Source: SIG575 sp964507395 (GTDB lineage: Bacteria > Bacillota > Clostridia > Oscillospirales > Acutalibacteraceae). Taken from it: 15,950 nucleotides of DNA. The notes beneath the pieces are model-generated. The model saw only the letters and a program-made list of their open reading frames with translations, did no database searches and had not been told where the DNA came from. Position numbers and translations under genes: made by a program. Positions 6,893 through 14,606 of this stretch are shown here, piece after piece; position 1 is the stretch's first letter; every line of letters starts with the position of its first letter. The stretch lies in assembly GCA_964507395.1 (NCBI GenBank), contig CAZDQE010000052.1, positions 1 to 15,950 on the forward strand, given 5' to 3'.

Positions 6893-9800
6893 ATGAAAAA
6901 ACGGATTTTGGCACTTATTCTTTCTTTCTGCCTGATTTTCTCCACATTGGCAGTCGGAGTTTCAGCAGCAGACGGCAGCACGGACCTGTCGGAGTTTACC
7001 GTCTTTGTTTTTGACGGCGACAGTGTAACCGTAAAAAAAGGCACAGACACTAATTATGAAATTCTCGTATTGGACAGTCTGGGCGAAGAAACAGAAGCGG
7101 ATTCGGAAACGGATGCAGACGGAAACACTGTCTACTCAGTTCCTGAAGCTTCAGACGGACAAATTCTGGTTTCCGTTAAGAAAAAAGGCGGAAATTATGT
7201 TTTTGAAGGCAACGGAAACGGTTGTATAACTGTTGCAAAAAGCGCGGCGGAAACAAATCTGTATCTTAACGGAATAACACTTGATGCGGATTTTACATCA
7301 GCTATTGCCGTAGGCAAATCATCAGCCTCAACTGTAACGATAATCGCAGTTGATTCAACGGTGAATACATTGAGCGATTCTGCTTACAACAATGATGATG
7401 TTTATGCAGATAACGCATCGGCGGAAAACGCGGTACTGAAGTTTAAGGCAGACACCGATGTTGTGATAGCAGGCAGCGGTGTGATAAATATTGAAGCCAA
7501 CGGCAAAAATGCGATTAAGTCAAACGGCTTGCTGACAATCAATGATGCAGTGCTTAATATTGATGCTCTTGACAACGGAATCAGCAGTGAAAGTGAACTT
7601 ATTATCAATTCAGGTAAAATAACGATTGAAACAGCGGAAGGCGACGGTATCAAGGCATGTGCAGACGACAGTGCTGCAGGTGACATTACCATAAACGGCG
7701 GCGATATAGAAATCAACGCGTATGCTGACGGTATACAGGCAACTATGAACCTCACGATTACAGGAGGTACATTTGATATCACCACATACGGCGGCTACGA
7801 TGCAGTATATGACGGCGATGATGATTCTTATCCCAGTGCAAAAGGTCTGAAAGCTTCAGGCTCATATACTGTAACTGCAGATGACGGAACAGAATCAGAG
7901 GTTGATGCAACAGGATGTCAGCTTGTAATTTCAGGCGGAACATTCAATCTCAACTGTGCGGACGATGCGATTCATTCAGACGGGGATGCTTACATAACAG
8001 GCGGTACCTATGTAATTTCAACAGGTGACGATGCAATACACAGTGAGTATATTCTTACTCTCGGTGCGGAAAACGGAAATGACAGCGACCTGAAAGTTAC
8101 GATTGAAAACAGCTATGAAGGTATTGAAGGTGCAACTATTTCGATTTACAGCGGCACATACAAAATCTTCAGCAGTGATGACTGTATAAATGCAGCCAAT
8201 GCAGACCTTACAGGTTATGCCTTTACAATGGATATTTACGGCGGTAATATCTATGCTTCAACAACAGAGGGTGACTGCTTTGACTCCAACGGTAACCTTA
8301 CGATTTACGGCGGAACGGTTGTTGCCCTTGCAGGAATCAACACTTCTGACAATGAGGCTCTTGACAGTGACGGAACAATGACAATCAAGGGAGGCTCTGT
8401 GTTTACTGTTCAGAGCAGTTCAAATTCGATGACACGCTATTACAGCGAACAGGCTTATGCCGCATGGACATCAGCAGGAACCGTTACTGCATCAACAGGC
8501 TCTACTTCGTCTTCAATCGGAGGCTCTATCGGTAACCGTCCCGGAATGGGCGGCGGTTCTTCAGGCTCATTTATTTCAGATAAATCCGTAATTACAATTA
8601 CCGATTCTTCTTCAAACGTAATATTCAGTGTTGTCGTTGACTGGCAGGGTGAGTGGAGCAATAAAAAGATGTCATACGCTGTTTATTCAAGCGATGCTCT
8701 GACAAGCGGTGCTAAATATACAATTGCCGTTTCAAGCTATGTAGCGACTGCTTCTGTTACACTCAGTGACGAGGAAATAGAATTTTCTGGAGAAAACACA
8801 ACATATCAGCTTACGGCTGTTGTGTCACCGACAAACGCATCAGACCGGACGCTCGTATGGACTTCAAGTGACGATTCGGTTGTAACGGTTGATGATAACG
8901 GTCTTGTAAAATGTGTAGGTGAAGGAACTGCTGTTATCACTGTAACAACAGTTGACGGATACTCTGACACATGTCAGGTTACTGTTTCGCATGAATGTTC
9001 ATCATTACAGCTTGAAGTGGTCGAAGGTAAAGATGCAGACTGCTATAATGACGGAAATATAACTTATTATAAATGCTCATGCGGAAAGCTTTATTCAGAC
9101 AGCGAAGCGAAAACCGAGATATCTCTTGATGATGTAATAATAAACGCCTCAGCACATCCGCAGGAAAGTCTTGCATATACAGAAGCAAAAGCGGCAACTC
9201 ACACAGAGGACGGTAATACAGAATACTGGACATGTACACTCTGCGGTAATAATTTTGCTGATGAAGCTTGTACGGAGCAGGTAAGCGATGTTGTGATTCC
9301 TGCGGCAGGCCATGACGATGCAGATGATCTTGATTGGACAAAAGAAGATGAAAACCACAGCAAGGTATGTTCATGCGGTGAAGTGTTGGCGAGTGAAGCA
9401 CATGATTTCAATTGGATAATTGACACAGCATCAACGTGTACAGCAGAAGGTGTACAGCATGAAGAATGTGAAATCTGCGGATTTGTGAGAAATGAAAACA
9501 CACCTGTAGAGAAAGCCTCACATTCACTTGAAAAGGTTGAAGGTACTGATGCTACTTGCACAGAGGACGGTAACACAGACTACTGGAAATGTTCGGTGTG
9601 CGAAAAAATATACGCTGATGAGAGTTGTGCACTTGAAATTGCCGAGGAAGATGTTCTGATACCGAGTGAGGGACACGATTATGTTCCTGTTGTAACTGAG
9701 CCTACCACCGAGTCCTATGGCTATACAACGTACACATGTTCTGTCTGCGGAGATTATTATACATCGGATTACATTGATCCGATTGAACCTGTGAAAACAG

Positions 9801-10240
9801 TAACGGTAAGCGGAACTGTAACAAGCTTCATATTAGAAACAGATGAAGTTGCAATCACGCTGAGAGCAACTTCTTCCGATGAAATCCTTTATCAGACAGT
9901 GACAGTCGGAACAGAAGGAGCATACGTTCTTGAAAATGTTGCAGCAGGGGAATATATTCTTGAAGTTTCAAAGAAAAACCATGTAAATCGTGAGTACGAA
10001 GTTACTGTTTCTGAAGATGCGGTAACAATGGATTTGAAAATATGTTCTGTCGGAGACGTTAACGGTGACGGCAAAGTCAACTCAATTGATGTAGCTCTTG
10101 CAAATGCACATGCTAAAGGAGTAACCGTAATTGAGGGTTATCAGTTACTGTGCGCAGATGTTACAGGAGATTCAAAGGTCAATTCAATAGATGTTGCACG
10201 CATAAATGCCCACGCAAAGGGTGTTTCATTGCTCTGGTAA
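6893..10240 (+). CDS. Secreted dockerin protein with beta-helix carbohydrate-binding region
   Basis: A 1115-residue modular exported protein. Residues 1-25 are a signal peptide (cleavage likely after VSA). About 100-510 form a repetitive right-handed beta-helix-like region, with repeated INGG/ITGG turns and acidic DDAIHSD/GDDAIHSE repeats, matching the Cthe_2159-type carbohydrate-binding family (PF14262), whose C. thermocellum member binds polygalacturonate with calcium. A Ser/Gly-rich linker lies near 530-560, a Big_2 Ig-like domain at 620-698 (VSPTNASDRTLVWTSSD), Cys-rich repeats at 700-965, a CarboxypepD_reg/SpaA-like beta domain at 968-1050, and a type I dockerin at 1052-1113 with two calcium loops (D-x-N-x-D...D and D-x-T-x-D...D). 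No catalytic domain was recognised. The ATG at 6893 has AAAGGG 9 bases upstream and starts the signal peptide; an ATG at 6887 is only 3 bases from it. Likely role: binding plant or mucin polysaccharide as part of a cellulosome-like complex. Monocistronic. Confidence 0.9.
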   Translation: MKKRILALILSFCLIFSTLAVGVSAADGSTDLSEFTVFVFDGDSVTVKKGTDTNYEILVLDSLGEETEADSETDADGNTVYSVPEASDGQILVSVKKKGGNYVFEGNGNGCITVAKSAAETNLYLNGITLDADFTSAIAVGKSSASTVTIIAVDSTVNTLSDSAYNNDDVYADNASAENAVLKFKADTDVVIAGSGVINIEANGKNAIKSNGLLTINDAVLNIDALDNGISSESELIINSGKITIETAEGDGIKACADDSAAGDITINGGDIEINAYADGIQATMNLTITGGTFDITTYGGYDAVYDGDDDSYPSAKGLKASGSYTVTADDGTESEVDATGCQLVISGGTFNLNCADDAIHSDGDAYITGGTYVISTGDDAIHSEYILTLGAENGNDSDLKVTIENSYEGIEGATISIYSGTYKIFSSDDCINAANADLTGYAFTMDIYGGNIYASTTEGDCFDSNGNLTIYGGTVVALAGINTSDNEALDSDGTMTIKGGSVFTVQSSSNSMTRYYSEQAYAAWTSAGTVTASTGSTSSSIGGSIGNRPGMGGGSSGSFISDKSVITITDSSSNVIFSVVVDWQGEWSNKKMSYAVYSSDALTSGAKYTIAVSSYVATASVTLSDEEIEFSGENTTYQLTAVVSPTNASDRTLVWTSSDDSVVTVDDNGLVKCVGEGTAVITVTTVDGYSDTCQVTVSHECSSLQLEVVEGKDADCYNDGNITYYKCSCGKLYSDSEAKTEISLDDVIINASAHPQESLAYTEAKAATHTEDGNTEYWTCTLCGNNFADEACTEQVSDVVIPAAGHDDADDLDWTKEDENHSKVCSCGEVLASEAHDFNWIIDTASTCTAEGVQHEECEICGFVRNENTPVEKASHSLEKVEGTDATCTEDGNTDYWKCSVCEKIYADESCALEIAEEDVLIPSEGHDYVPVVTEPTTESYGYTTYTCSVCGDYYTSDYIDPIEPVKTVTVSGTVTSFILETDEVAITLRATSSDEILYQTVTVGTEGAYVLENVAAGEYILEVSKKNHVNREYEVTVSEDAVTMDLKICSVGDVNGDGKVNSIDVALANAHAKGVTVIEGYQLLCADVTGDSKVNSIDVARINAHAKGVSLLW
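8990..9787 (+). repeat. Cys-rich protein repeats within the dockerin protein
   Basis: About five units of some 45-65 residues of the form T-x-D/E-G-N-T-x-Y-W-x-C-x-x-C ... D/E-x-x-I-P-x-x-G-H. The clearest pair are HTEDGNTEYWTCTLCGNNFA (770-789) and CTEDGNTDYWKCSVCEKIYA (889-908), which are also close at the DNA level (around 9205 and 9565). Other units carry CSCG, CEICG and CSVCG. The paired cysteines suggest disulfides or metal binding. Such repeats are frequent in surface proteins of gut Clostridia; their ligand is not known to me. Confidence 0.75.
10046..10231 (+). other. Type I dockerin-coding segment
   Basis: Residues 1052-1113 hold two near-duplicate calcium-binding segments: DVNGDGKVNSIDVALANAHAKG and DVTGDSKVNSIDVARINAHAKG (split here for reading as loop plus F-like helix). 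The positions that normally set cohesin specificity (10 and 11 of each loop) read S-I in both copies. This is typical of a symmetric, dual-binding-mode type I dockerin. It predicts a scaffoldin with cohesins elsewhere in the genome. Confidence 0.9.
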
Positions 10241-10247
10241 ACCACAG

Positions 10248-10287
10248 GAAAAATCCCTCTCTGAGAACCCTCAGAGGGGGATTTAGC
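10248..10287. terminator. Terminator hairpin behind the dockerin gene
   Basis: A 15-bp stem with one G-U pair (10251-10265 with 10270-10284, core CCTCTCTGAG) and a 4-base loop. On the + strand the tail is weak (ATTTAGC). On the minus strand the stem is followed by TTTTT, so it may serve the leftward gene at least as well. It lies between convergent stops at 10240 and 10404. Confidence 0.75.
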
Positions 10288-10293
10288 AAACAA

Positions 10294-10391
10294 AAAACGG
10301 GCTGACACGAACGCCGACTACGGATATGAAGGATTTTGTTTTGCACAGAATCCTATGTATATCGGTAGTCGGCGAAAGTTCAGCCTGTTTT
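10294..10391. repeat. 98-nt long imperfect hairpin of unknown nature
   Basis: Almost the whole segment pairs with itself in nested arms. The outer arm is 10294-10305 with 10380-10391 (12 bp, one G-U). The middle arm is 10312-10321 with 10365-10374 (CGCCGACTAC / GTAGTCGGCG, perfect), extended after one mismatch by 10323-10327 with 10359-10363. The inner arm is 10330-10338 with 10346-10354 (9 bp, one G-U) and closes on a 7-base loop. T-rich stretches flank both outer ends. It is far longer than a terminator and stands beside one already present. Candidates are a MITE or REP-like element, a structured RNA, or an elaborate bidirectional terminator. Confidence 0.7.
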
Positions 10392-10403
10392 AATTTTCAA
10401 AAT

Positions 10404-12884
10404 TTATTTGTTTACGTTCTGAAGTCCTAATTTTTCAACAGCTTCTTCACGCATTTTATATTTAAGAATTTTACCTGCCGCATTTTTCGGGAAAGAAGAT
10501 ACAAACTCAATGTAACGGGGAACCTTGTGTCTTGCCATGTGTGAAAGAATGTAATCCTTCATCTCCTCAACTGTCATTGAGTAACCGTCTTTCAGAATAA
10601 TGCAAGCCATAATTTCCTCGCCGTAACGCTTGTCGGGAACACCGATAACCTGAACATCTTCAACAGCTTCGTGAGTGAAAATAAACTCTTCGATTTCTCT
10701 CGGATAAATATTTTCACCGCCGCGGATAATCATGTCTTTAAGACGGCCTGTGATAAGGTAATATCCGTCAGGTCTTCTGCAGGCGATGTCACCTGTATGA
10801 AGCCAGCCCTTAGCGTCGATTGCTGAAGCAGTTGCTTTCGGCATTTTGTAGTAGCCTTTCATGATGTTGTAACCGCGTGCTACAAACTCACCGTTTTCGC
10901 CGTCAGGCAGATCTTCGCCTGTTTCGGGGTCGATGATTTTACATTCAACATTGGGGAAAGCACTGCCTACAGTTTCTGTTCTGTGTTCAAGGCTTTCTGT
11001 GAATTCGCCCATTGTACAACCGGGAGATGCTTCAGTCTGTCCGTAAACGCTGAGAATCTGAGTCATGTTCATCTCTTTTGCAGCTCTCTTCATCAGGTCA
11101 GCAGGGCAGTTAGCACCTGCCATAATGCCTATTCTCATGTAAGAAAAGTCTGTTTTTGCAAAGTCCTCATGCTGGAACATTGCAATGAACATTGTGGGAA
11201 CACCGTTGAAGCAGGTAATTCTTTCAAGGTTGATGCAAGCCAGTGAAGATTTTGCTGAGAAATAGGGGAGAGGACAGAGCGTACCGCCGTGGGACATAAT
11301 TGATGTCATTGTAAGCACCATGCCGAAGCAGTGGAACATAGGAACCTGAACCATCATTCTGTCAGCAGTTGAAAGGTCCATTCTGTCGCCGATACATTTA
11401 CCGTTATTGACGATATTATAGTGTGTGAGCATAACACCCTTGGGGAAGCCTGTTGTACCTGATGTGTACTGCATGTTTGCAACATCGTGGCAGTCAACAT
11501 TTGCGGCTCTTCTGTAAACCTCTTCAACGGGAACATTTGCAGAGAAGTTCATGGCATCGTCCCATGTAAGGCAACCCTTCTGTCTGTAACCTACAGTAAT
11601 AATATTGCGCAGGAATGGAAGCTTCTTGCAATGAAGGGGCTGACCGGGAACTGCTGTTTCAAGCTCGGGGCAAAGCTCTGCAATTGATTCTGCATAGTTT
11701 GAGTCAAGGCAGGATTCAATTGTAACAAGAGTGTGAGTGTCTGACTGCTTGAGAAGGTATTCAATTTCGTGAATTTTGTAAGCAGTGTTGACAGTAACGA
11801 GGATTGCACCGATTTTTGTTGCTGCCCAGAAAGATATGAACCACTGAGGGATATTTGTTGCCCATACAGCAACCTTATCACCGGGTTTTACGCCGAGAGC
11901 AATAAGTGAACGTGCAAATGTGTCAACGTCATCGCGGAATTCTGAATATGTTCTTGTGTAGTCGAGAGTTGTGTATTTGAATGCGTACTGGTCGGGGAAC
12001 TCTTCAACAACTCTGTCAAGAAGCTGAGAGAATGTGTATTCGATAAGTGCTTCCTTCGGCCAGATGAATTTACCTGTGCCTGTGGCATTATGGTAGAGGG
12101 CGCTTTTCTTGTTGTGCTTTGTTCTAAAACGGCGCATGAAGTTCACAAAGTGAGGGAAGATAACCTCTAAATCGCTGATTTCTTCGATTCTGTCGGGAGC
12201 CCATTCAATTGAAATGAAGCCCACATAGTTGATTGAACGAAGAGCGTTCATCATTTCCTCAAAGGGGAGCTCGCCGTCACCGATAAGAGTATAAACTGTC
12301 TTGTCGCCCTCTTTGACTGCATCTGCAACATGAACAAGCTTTACATAAGAGCCTAAGTTTTTGATTGTGGTTTCTGCATCCTCATTTCCTGTAAAGAAAG
12401 TGTCGTGCATATTCCAGTCAACACAAAGCCAGTCGCTTGCAAACTCATTGAGTACGCCGCAAAGCTTTGTTGTGTCAGAGTAAATGCCTGTTGTTTCAAT
12501 AAGGAGAACAACCTTTTCTTTTTCGGCAAGTCGGATTGCATCCTTCAGAAGGGAAATAACCTTTTCGTCGTTATCTTCGCCCGTGTATGTGATTTTCACA
12601 TACTGAGATGCAAGTGTGCTTGCGGCAGAAATACATTCTGAAATTTTATCAAGGTCAGTTAAATCGCCCTCGTAGTCAACTGCAGAAACAGTAAGACCTA
12701 AATTTTTAAGCTTGCGTTTAACTGAGGGAGTGTTGCTTGCGTTGAGAGGGCCGTTAGCAGATGTGAAAACCTCGTCGCTGATATCGTGAATCTCAATGCC
12801 CTTGAAGCCGATATCCTGAGCTGTCATGCAGAAATCGCTCCATGAATAACCCTTCCAGTTTTTTGTAGAAAAAGCAAGTTTCAT
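10404..12884 (-). CDS. Fusion: xylose-isomerase-like TIM barrel + acyl-CoA synthetase
   Basis: An 826-residue cytosolic two-domain enzyme. Residues 1-255 are a sugar phosphate isomerase/epimerase-like (AP_endonuc_2) TIM barrel with candidate metal ligands E130 (LIETTG), D156 (CVDWNMH), H185 (LVHVAD) and E227 (SIEWAP). Residues 280-820 are an ANL-family acyl/aryl-CoA ligase making acyl-CoA from acid, ATP and CoA. It has a P-loop at 473-490 (YTSGTTGFPKG), A5 at 614-619 (YGQTEA), A7 at 693-700 (GWLHTGDI), A8 at 713-733 (GRLKDMIIRGGENIYPREIEE, listed as motif) and the catalytic lysine K805 in NAAGKILK. The ligase half most resembles FadD/medium-chain-type synthetases; the acid is unknown. The start ATG is 3 bases after the stop of the LeuA-like gene, with GGAGGG lying in that gene's last codons, so translation is coupled. 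The operon is under T-box control. The frame is continuous across the junction near residue 265, so this is a genuine fusion in this sequence. Confidence 0.88.
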   Translation of the reverse strand: MKLAFSTKNWKGYSWSDFCMTAQDIGFKGIEIHDISDEVFTSANGPLNASNTPSVKRKLKNLGLTVSAVDYEGDLTDLDKISECISAASTLASQYVKITYTGEDNDEKVISLLKDAIRLAEKEKVVLLIETTGIYSDTTKLCGVLNEFASDWLCVDWNMHDTFFTGNEDAETTIKNLGSYVKLVHVADAVKEGDKTVYTLIGDGELPFEEMMNALRSINYVGFISIEWAPDRIEEISDLEVIFPHFVNFMRRFRTKHNKKSALYHNATGTGKFIWPKEALIEYTFSQLLDRVVEEFPDQYAFKYTTLDYTRTYSEFRDDVDTFARSLIALGVKPGDKVAVWATNIPQWFISFWAATKIGAILVTVNTAYKIHEIEYLLKQSDTHTLVTIESCLDSNYAESIAELCPELETAVPGQPLHCKKLPFLRNIITVGYRQKGCLTWDDAMNFSANVPVEEVYRRAANVDCHDVANMQYTSGTTGFPKGVMLTHYNIVNNGKCIGDRMDLSTADRMMVQVPMFHCFGMVLTMTSIMSHGGTLCPLPYFSAKSSLACINLERITCFNGVPTMFIAMFQHEDFAKTDFSYMRIGIMAGANCPADLMKRAAKEMNMTQILSVYGQTEASPGCTMGEFTESLEHRTETVGSAFPNVECKIIDPETGEDLPDGENGEFVARGYNIMKGYYKMPKATASAIDAKGWLHTGDIACRRPDGYYLITGRLKDMIIRGGENIYPREIEEFIFTHEAVEDVQVIGVPDKRYGEEIMACIILKDGYSMTVEEMKDYILSHMARHKVPRYIEFVSSFPKNAAGKILKYKMREEAVEKLGLQNVNK

Positions 12885-12887
12885 CTG

Positions 12888-14300
12888 TTAACCCTCCTCG
12901 TAAACAATTTTGTTAAGAGCACTTACATATGCCCTGATAGATGCGCTGATAATGTCTGTTGAAACGCCGTTACCTGCGTAAACCTTGCCGTTTGAACGGA
13001 GCTTAACAATTGCAGAAGCCATAGCCTCTGTGCCTTCGGTAACTGACTGAATCTGGAAATCGTCAAGCTCGTAGTGGCAGCCAACGATCTGTTCGATTGC
13101 CATGAAAGCAGCATTGATGGGACCGTCACCTACACTGACTCCGCCGATTTCCTTGCCGTCTTTTTTCATTGTTATGTTTGCGGTAGCGGAAATGATATTA
13201 CCGCTGTTGATAACATAGCTGTCAAGCTTATATGTAGCAGGAACCTGAAGTGCAACGCTTGCTACGATTGCATCAAGCTCTTTAGCAGTAACGGTTTTCT
13301 TTCTCTTTGCAACTCTGCTGAAAGATTCAAAAACATTTGCCACATCGTTTTCGCTGAGGTCGTAGCCAAGCTCTCTTACAGCCTTTGAAACGATTGAAAT
13401 ATCGTCGCCTTCTGAAAGCGTGAGACCCTCATGTTCATTTTCTGAAACTGAATCGAATACAGACGTACGTGAAGAGGCAGATCTGATAGCGTTTTCAATC
13501 ATGGCAAGAACTCTCTTGAATTCTGTTGCCCTAACATTTGTGCTGATATCACAGGAATCACCGCGGGCTTTGAGAATGTTTACAATGCTTTCAATGCCGG
13601 GGAATTCTTCTCCGCTGACAGTAGTTTTGATTTCTTCTGCGCCAGCCTTGATACCTGCAAAAGCACATGCGCTCGCCATTGAGATTGAGTTGTTGGCTTC
13701 GATTGAAAGGGAAGCTGATTTCAAAGCGGGAACAGCATCATAGATTTCTGAAATAAATGCGCCGAATTCGTCAGCGAACATTGTTCCTGCAGTGTCGCAT
13801 ACCGTGATAACATTTGCGCCTGCTTCAAGTGCAGCTTCGATTGATTTATAGAGGAAATCTTTTTCGCATCTTGTAGCATCAACTGCTGTGAATTCAACGT
13901 CAGCACAGAGAGCTTTAGCCTTTTTAACAAGAGCGGAAATCAACTCAATAATTGCCTGAGGCTTTTTGTGACACTGGTATTCCATCTGAACAGGTGAAAC
14001 GGGAACTCTTACGTTAAGTCTGGGCTTTCTTGCATCCTTAATGCACTCAAAAGCCTTTTCAACCTCGCCCTCGGTCAAGCCTGTGGGACAGGAGAGAGTA
14101 CAGTTTTTAACTGTCAGGGCAATTGTTCTGACAAGAAGCTCGTCAGTTTTGCCACCGTCGACCATACCTGTTTCGACTGTGTCGATTTTTAGTTTATCAA
14201 GTAATTTTGCAAGCTCTATTTTGTTTTTAAAGCTGATAGTGCTTTTTTTGTCGGACATGATCTGTCTCAAAGTAATGTCTGCGATTTTAACTGTTTTCAC
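12888..14300 (-). CDS. Isopropylmalate/citramalate-synthase-like protein with altered active site
   Basis: A 470-residue DRE-TIM (HMGL-like) protein with a C-terminal LeuA allosteric/dimer domain at about 352-470 (GDGPINAAFMAIEQI at 391-405). The family condenses acetyl-CoA with a 2-oxo acid. Here the signature residues are changed. DTTLRDGEQ reads DITLRQIMS at 8-16, so metal-ligand Asp becomes Q13 while R12 is kept. EDATR reads VDATR at 140-144. The metal HxH reads E201-A-N203 (SIEANNSI), and GERAGN reads GEEFPG at 230-235. Normal synthase chemistry is therefore unlikely; a regulatory pseudoenzyme or new activity is possible. The fold is still recognisable (DATRCEKDFLYKSIEAALEAGA at 141-162, split motif) and the frame is intact, so it is not a pseudogene. 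GTG start with AGGAGG 8 bases upstream, directly behind the T-box. First gene of the operon, coupled to the CoA-ligase fusion. Confidence 0.85.
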   Translation of the reverse strand: MKTVKIADITLRQIMSDKKSTISFKNKIELAKLLDKLKIDTVETGMVDGGKTDELLVRTIALTVKNCTLSCPTGLTEGEVEKAFECIKDARKPRLNVRVPVSPVQMEYQCHKKPQAIIELISALVKKAKALCADVEFTAVDATRCEKDFLYKSIEAALEAGANVITVCDTAGTMFADEFGAFISEIYDAVPALKSASLSIEANNSISMASACAFAGIKAGAEEIKTTVSGEEFPGIESIVNILKARGDSCDISTNVRATEFKRVLAMIENAIRSASSRTSVFDSVSENEHEGLTLSEGDDISIVSKAVRELGYDLSENDVANVFESFSRVAKRKKTVTAKELDAIVASVALQVPATYKLDSYVINSGNIISATANITMKKDGKEIGGVSVGDGPINAAFMAIEQIVGCHYELDDFQIQSVTEGTEAMASAIVKLRSNGKVYAGNGVSTDIISASIRAYVSALNKIVYEEG

Positions 14301-14318
14301 GGTAAAAACCTCCTGAAT

Positions 14319-14359
14319 AAAAAAATAAGCCCCTGAAGCTTAGTATTAAGCCTCAGGGA
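14319..14359 (-). terminator. T-box attenuator terminator
   Basis: On the minus strand, an 11-bp stem (CCCTGAGGCTT at 14359-14349 with AAGCTTCAGGG at 14341-14331, one G-U), a 7-base loop, and a tail containing seven T (14325-14319). It ends just before the AGGAGG of the LeuA-like gene, as expected for a transcription-attenuating T-box. Confidence 0.9.
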
Positions 14360-14606
14360 CGATAATAAACTTATCGCGGTACCACCCATATTGCTGAAAG
14401 TCAGCCACTCATCGGACTCGTTTCAAGTCCATAGCCATGATAACGGGGCATCCGTAACTCCTTATGCAGTTCATCTGAACGGTTAGGGAATTCTGCTCTG
14501 ATACGAGACTGCACATAAACTTATCTATCGGCTCACAGCTACCGCCGACTCTCTGAAAGACACGGTAAAGTGCTTAATATCTTCATCGCATTTAAATTTT
14601 AGATTT
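14319..14606 (-). promoter_or_regulatory. T-box leader, probably leucine-specific
   Basis: A tRNA-sensing transcription attenuator in the 5' leader of the LeuA-like operon. The minus strand shows the Stem I AGAGAG bulge (14554-14549) and apical GTGAGCCG (14536-14529). It also shows the hallmark antiterminator sequence GGGTGGTACCGCG (14387-14375), whose TGGT can pair with an ACCA tRNA end, and a competing terminator. In Stem I a basal helix TGC/GCA, a GATGA/AGA K-turn-like junction and a GATA/TATC helix place CTC (14507-14505) in the specifier position, a leucine codon. This alignment was done by eye; ATC (Ile) two bases further on is the main alternative. Uncharged tRNA should switch on both downstream genes. 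Confidence 0.92.

Noticed and set aside
8979..9576. Overlapping minus-strand frames opposite the Cys-rich repeats
   Set aside because: Mirror frames of the repeat-coding DNA; no ribosome binding site or recognisable protein.
12888..14300. LeuA-like gene as a decayed pseudogene
   Set aside because: The 470-codon frame is intact, has a good start and RBS, sits behind an intact T-box and promoter, and keeps a well-conserved C-terminal domain; the active-site changes look like divergence rather than decay.
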